Shown piece by piece: positions 62,897-64,000 of a DNA stretch of 64,000 bases. The notes beneath the pieces are model-generated. The model was not told the DNA's origin. It made no database searches and saw nothing but the letters and a program-made list of their open reading frames with translations. Made by a program: the position numbers and the translations under genes. Positions within the stretch are counted from its first letter, which is position 1, and each line of letters starts with the position of its first letter. The stretch covers positions 62,001-126,000 of the forward strand of contig JAUJOR010000012.1 of assembly GCA_030447525.1 (NCBI GenBank). Reading direction: 5' to 3'. The stretch comes from Chloroflexota bacterium (GTDB taxonomy: Bacteria; Chloroflexota; UBA11872; UBA12225).

Positions 62897-63106
62897 AACA
62901 CCCCTCCCTGTGCAGTCCACGTGTCCCCCTTACAGTAAGTTATCGAGTATAGCCCATCATCCGGATTGGCCGGCCCCCTTGGCCGGCCAGCGGCCCCTGC
63001 GAGAGCGGGCTGACGGCTGCTGTCCACCACTCAAGAGCAGGAGCCGCTCAAGAGTAGGAGCCGCAACGGGCATTGCGGCAGGGGCTCCAGACCTGAGGCC
63101 GGAGAC

Positions 63107-63928
63107 CTACTGACCGTTCCCTTGATGGCCGCACTCTGCACCGGAGGTATGCGCCCCCAATGGTGTCGTTGTCCACGCAACGGCCGATATCGAGGTTCCG
63201 GCCTGGTGGTGATAGCGCGCGATCGGCGTCAGGCCGGCCCGCACGCGGTCTCCCGGGGCCACCAGGGGGGTGGCCTGGCCGGCAGGGACGAGTACGTCGG
63301 CGCGGGAGCCGAAGCGCATCAGGCCTACCTTTTGCCCGGCGGAGAGGCTATCCCCCGGATGGCGCCAGGGGACGATGCGCCGCGCCAGGAAGCCGACAAC
63401 CTGAGCCAGCACCACGCGGTCGCCCGGCGCCGGGCCACGAACGATCCCCAGGAGGAGCCGGGCGTTGCGGTCTGCGCCGCGGACGAGAAAGGCCGGGGCG
63501 TGCCCGCCCCGGTCGCGCCGGGACGCCACCAGGCGCCCCCCGACGGGGCTGCGCGTGACGTGGACGTCCAGCAGCGTGAGAAAGGTGACAATGCGCAGGG
63601 CGCGCCCGTGGATAAACCAGTCCCAGTCAACCTCGTCGACGGCGGTGATCGTTCCGTCGGCCGGGGCGTACAGCAGGTCTCGCTGGCGGGCGCAGCGCCG
63701 GGGTGGGTCGCGGAAGAACCAGGCCACCCACAGCGTCAGGGCCAGCAGCGGGGCGCTCCACCGCCGGTGGCGCCGGCTGGCCAGCCACCCCAGGCCCCCG
63801 GAGGCCCCCAGGGCGGCAACCAGAGGCCCGCCTGAGCGCACCGCCCCTAGCACCGGGGTATCGGCTTTCAGGTCGGCGATCCAGTGACCGAGTCGCCGGA
63901 CGACGCCCCCGGGGCGACGGCATGGCAC
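63107..63928 (-). CDS. Phosphatidylserine decarboxylase-like protein
   Basis: 273 residues. It has two N-terminal hydrophobic segments, then WVAWFFRDPPRR, LYAPADGTITAVDEV, FLTLLDVHVTRSPVGGRLVA and KVGLMRFGSRADVLVP. The F-G-S triad corresponds to the autocleavage Gly-Ser that generates the pyruvoyl group in archaeal-type/short PSDs. It converts phosphatidylserine (or a related archaetidyl lipid) to the ethanolamine form at the membrane. GTG start at 63928. The last 35 residues after LTPIARY are not conserved-looking. Confidence 0.85.
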   Translation of the reverse strand: MPCRRPGGVVRRLGHWIADLKADTPVLGAVRSGGPLVAALGASGGLGWLASRRHRRWSAPLLALTLWVAWFFRDPPRRCARQRDLLYAPADGTITAVDEVDWDWFIHGRALRIVTFLTLLDVHVTRSPVGGRLVASRRDRGGHAPAFLVRGADRNARLLLGIVRGPAPGDRVVLAQVVGFLARRIVPWRHPGDSLSAGQKVGLMRFGSRADVLVPAGQATPLVAPGDRVRAGLTPIARYHHQAGTSISAVAWTTTPLGAHTSGAECGHQGNGQ

Positions 63929-64000
63929 GGGGGGCGGCTGGTGATCGAGTGACCCGTCGTGGCGCGAAGGAGGGAAACCAGGCCGGTCAGACGACCCGAT

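Noticed and set aside
1..64000. CRISPR arrays, rRNA genes, insertion sequences and integrases
   Set aside because: No regularly spaced repeats, no rRNA-like sequence and no transposase or integrase motifs were seen on either strand.

Overview
The window is about 70% GC and densely coded, with strong G/C preference at third codon positions and many GTG and some TTG starts. The best fit is a high-GC Chloroflexota bacterium near the Thermomicrobia/Sphaerobacter lineage. The reasons are a carotenoid set with a two-piece lycopene cyclase, CruF/CruG and a CarH/LitR B12 photoreceptor, an ANTAR response regulator, PAC2, PRC-barrel and permease-prefix/PadR proteins, and several genes that look leaderless. 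An actinobacterial relative cannot be excluded. There is one tRNA gene (Pro, CGG), no rRNA, no CRISPR array and no intact insertion sequence.

Layout. 1-6.8 kb (+) makes or exports exopolysaccharide: a glycoside hydrolase fused to an O-antigen ligase-like membrane domain (cut by the window edge), a second O-antigen ligase-like protein, a flippase-like LPG-synthase TM protein and a GT4 glycosyltransferase. 6.9-10.1 kb (-) has a ROK kinase and two Opp/Dpp-type ATPases without their permeases. 11.9-16.1 kb is a small catabolic group: two sugar isomerase/epimerase-like TIM barrels, an SDR and an amidohydrolase, with a DUF433 protein between. 16.1-18.4 kb has PAC2 and Nudix proteins. 18.5-31.4 kb (-) is a carotenoid island. 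Its order of transcription is crtB, crtI, litR/carH, crtYc, cruG, cruF, acyltransferase, alpha/beta hydrolase, a CrtYd-type cyclase domain fused to a molybdopterin oxidoreductase, a GT2 glycosyltransferase and a methyltransferase. A TTGACA-17-TAGGGT promoter with an adjacent inverted repeat precedes crtB. The gene content predicts a cyclised, hydroxylated, glycosylated and possibly fatty-acylated carotenoid under light/B12 control.

31.8-34.1 kb has a 29-residue bS22/AURKAIP1-like basic protein, a TolB-like propeller lipoprotein, tRNA-Pro and two small unknowns. 34.3-39.5 kb (+) has the ANTAR regulator, a YfhO-like giant membrane protein and a translationally coupled GT4. 40.1-44.5 kb (+) is glycolate oxidase glcDEF. 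44.6-49.3 kb (-) is regulatory: a sigma-70 factor whose likely ribosome binding site and start lie in a perfect 15-bp hairpin, a SufR-like regulator, and a PadR/permease-prefix pair with a readable promoter and operator, then a PRC-barrel protein. 50.4-56.2 kb (+) has two GT39-like mannosyltransferase-type membrane proteins, a PAP2/inositolphosphotransferase and a secreted repeat protein. 56.3-63.9 kb has pyrophosphatase, an SDR, a GT2, a CPBP protease, a sugar-type solute-binding lipoprotein and a phosphatidylserine decarboxylase-like protein.

The 53-61 kb part also contains several broken genes: fmdB frameshifted by a 55-bp tandem duplication, an ABC exporter with its middle deleted, and a major-facilitator gene that is frameshifted and has lost its natural end together with the convergent CPBP gene. 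These are either real decay or local assembly errors. The most novel items are the lycopene cyclase-molybdoenzyme fusion, the hairpin on the sigma factor start, the crtI frame that stays open through the whole litR gene, and the glycosidase-ligase fusion.
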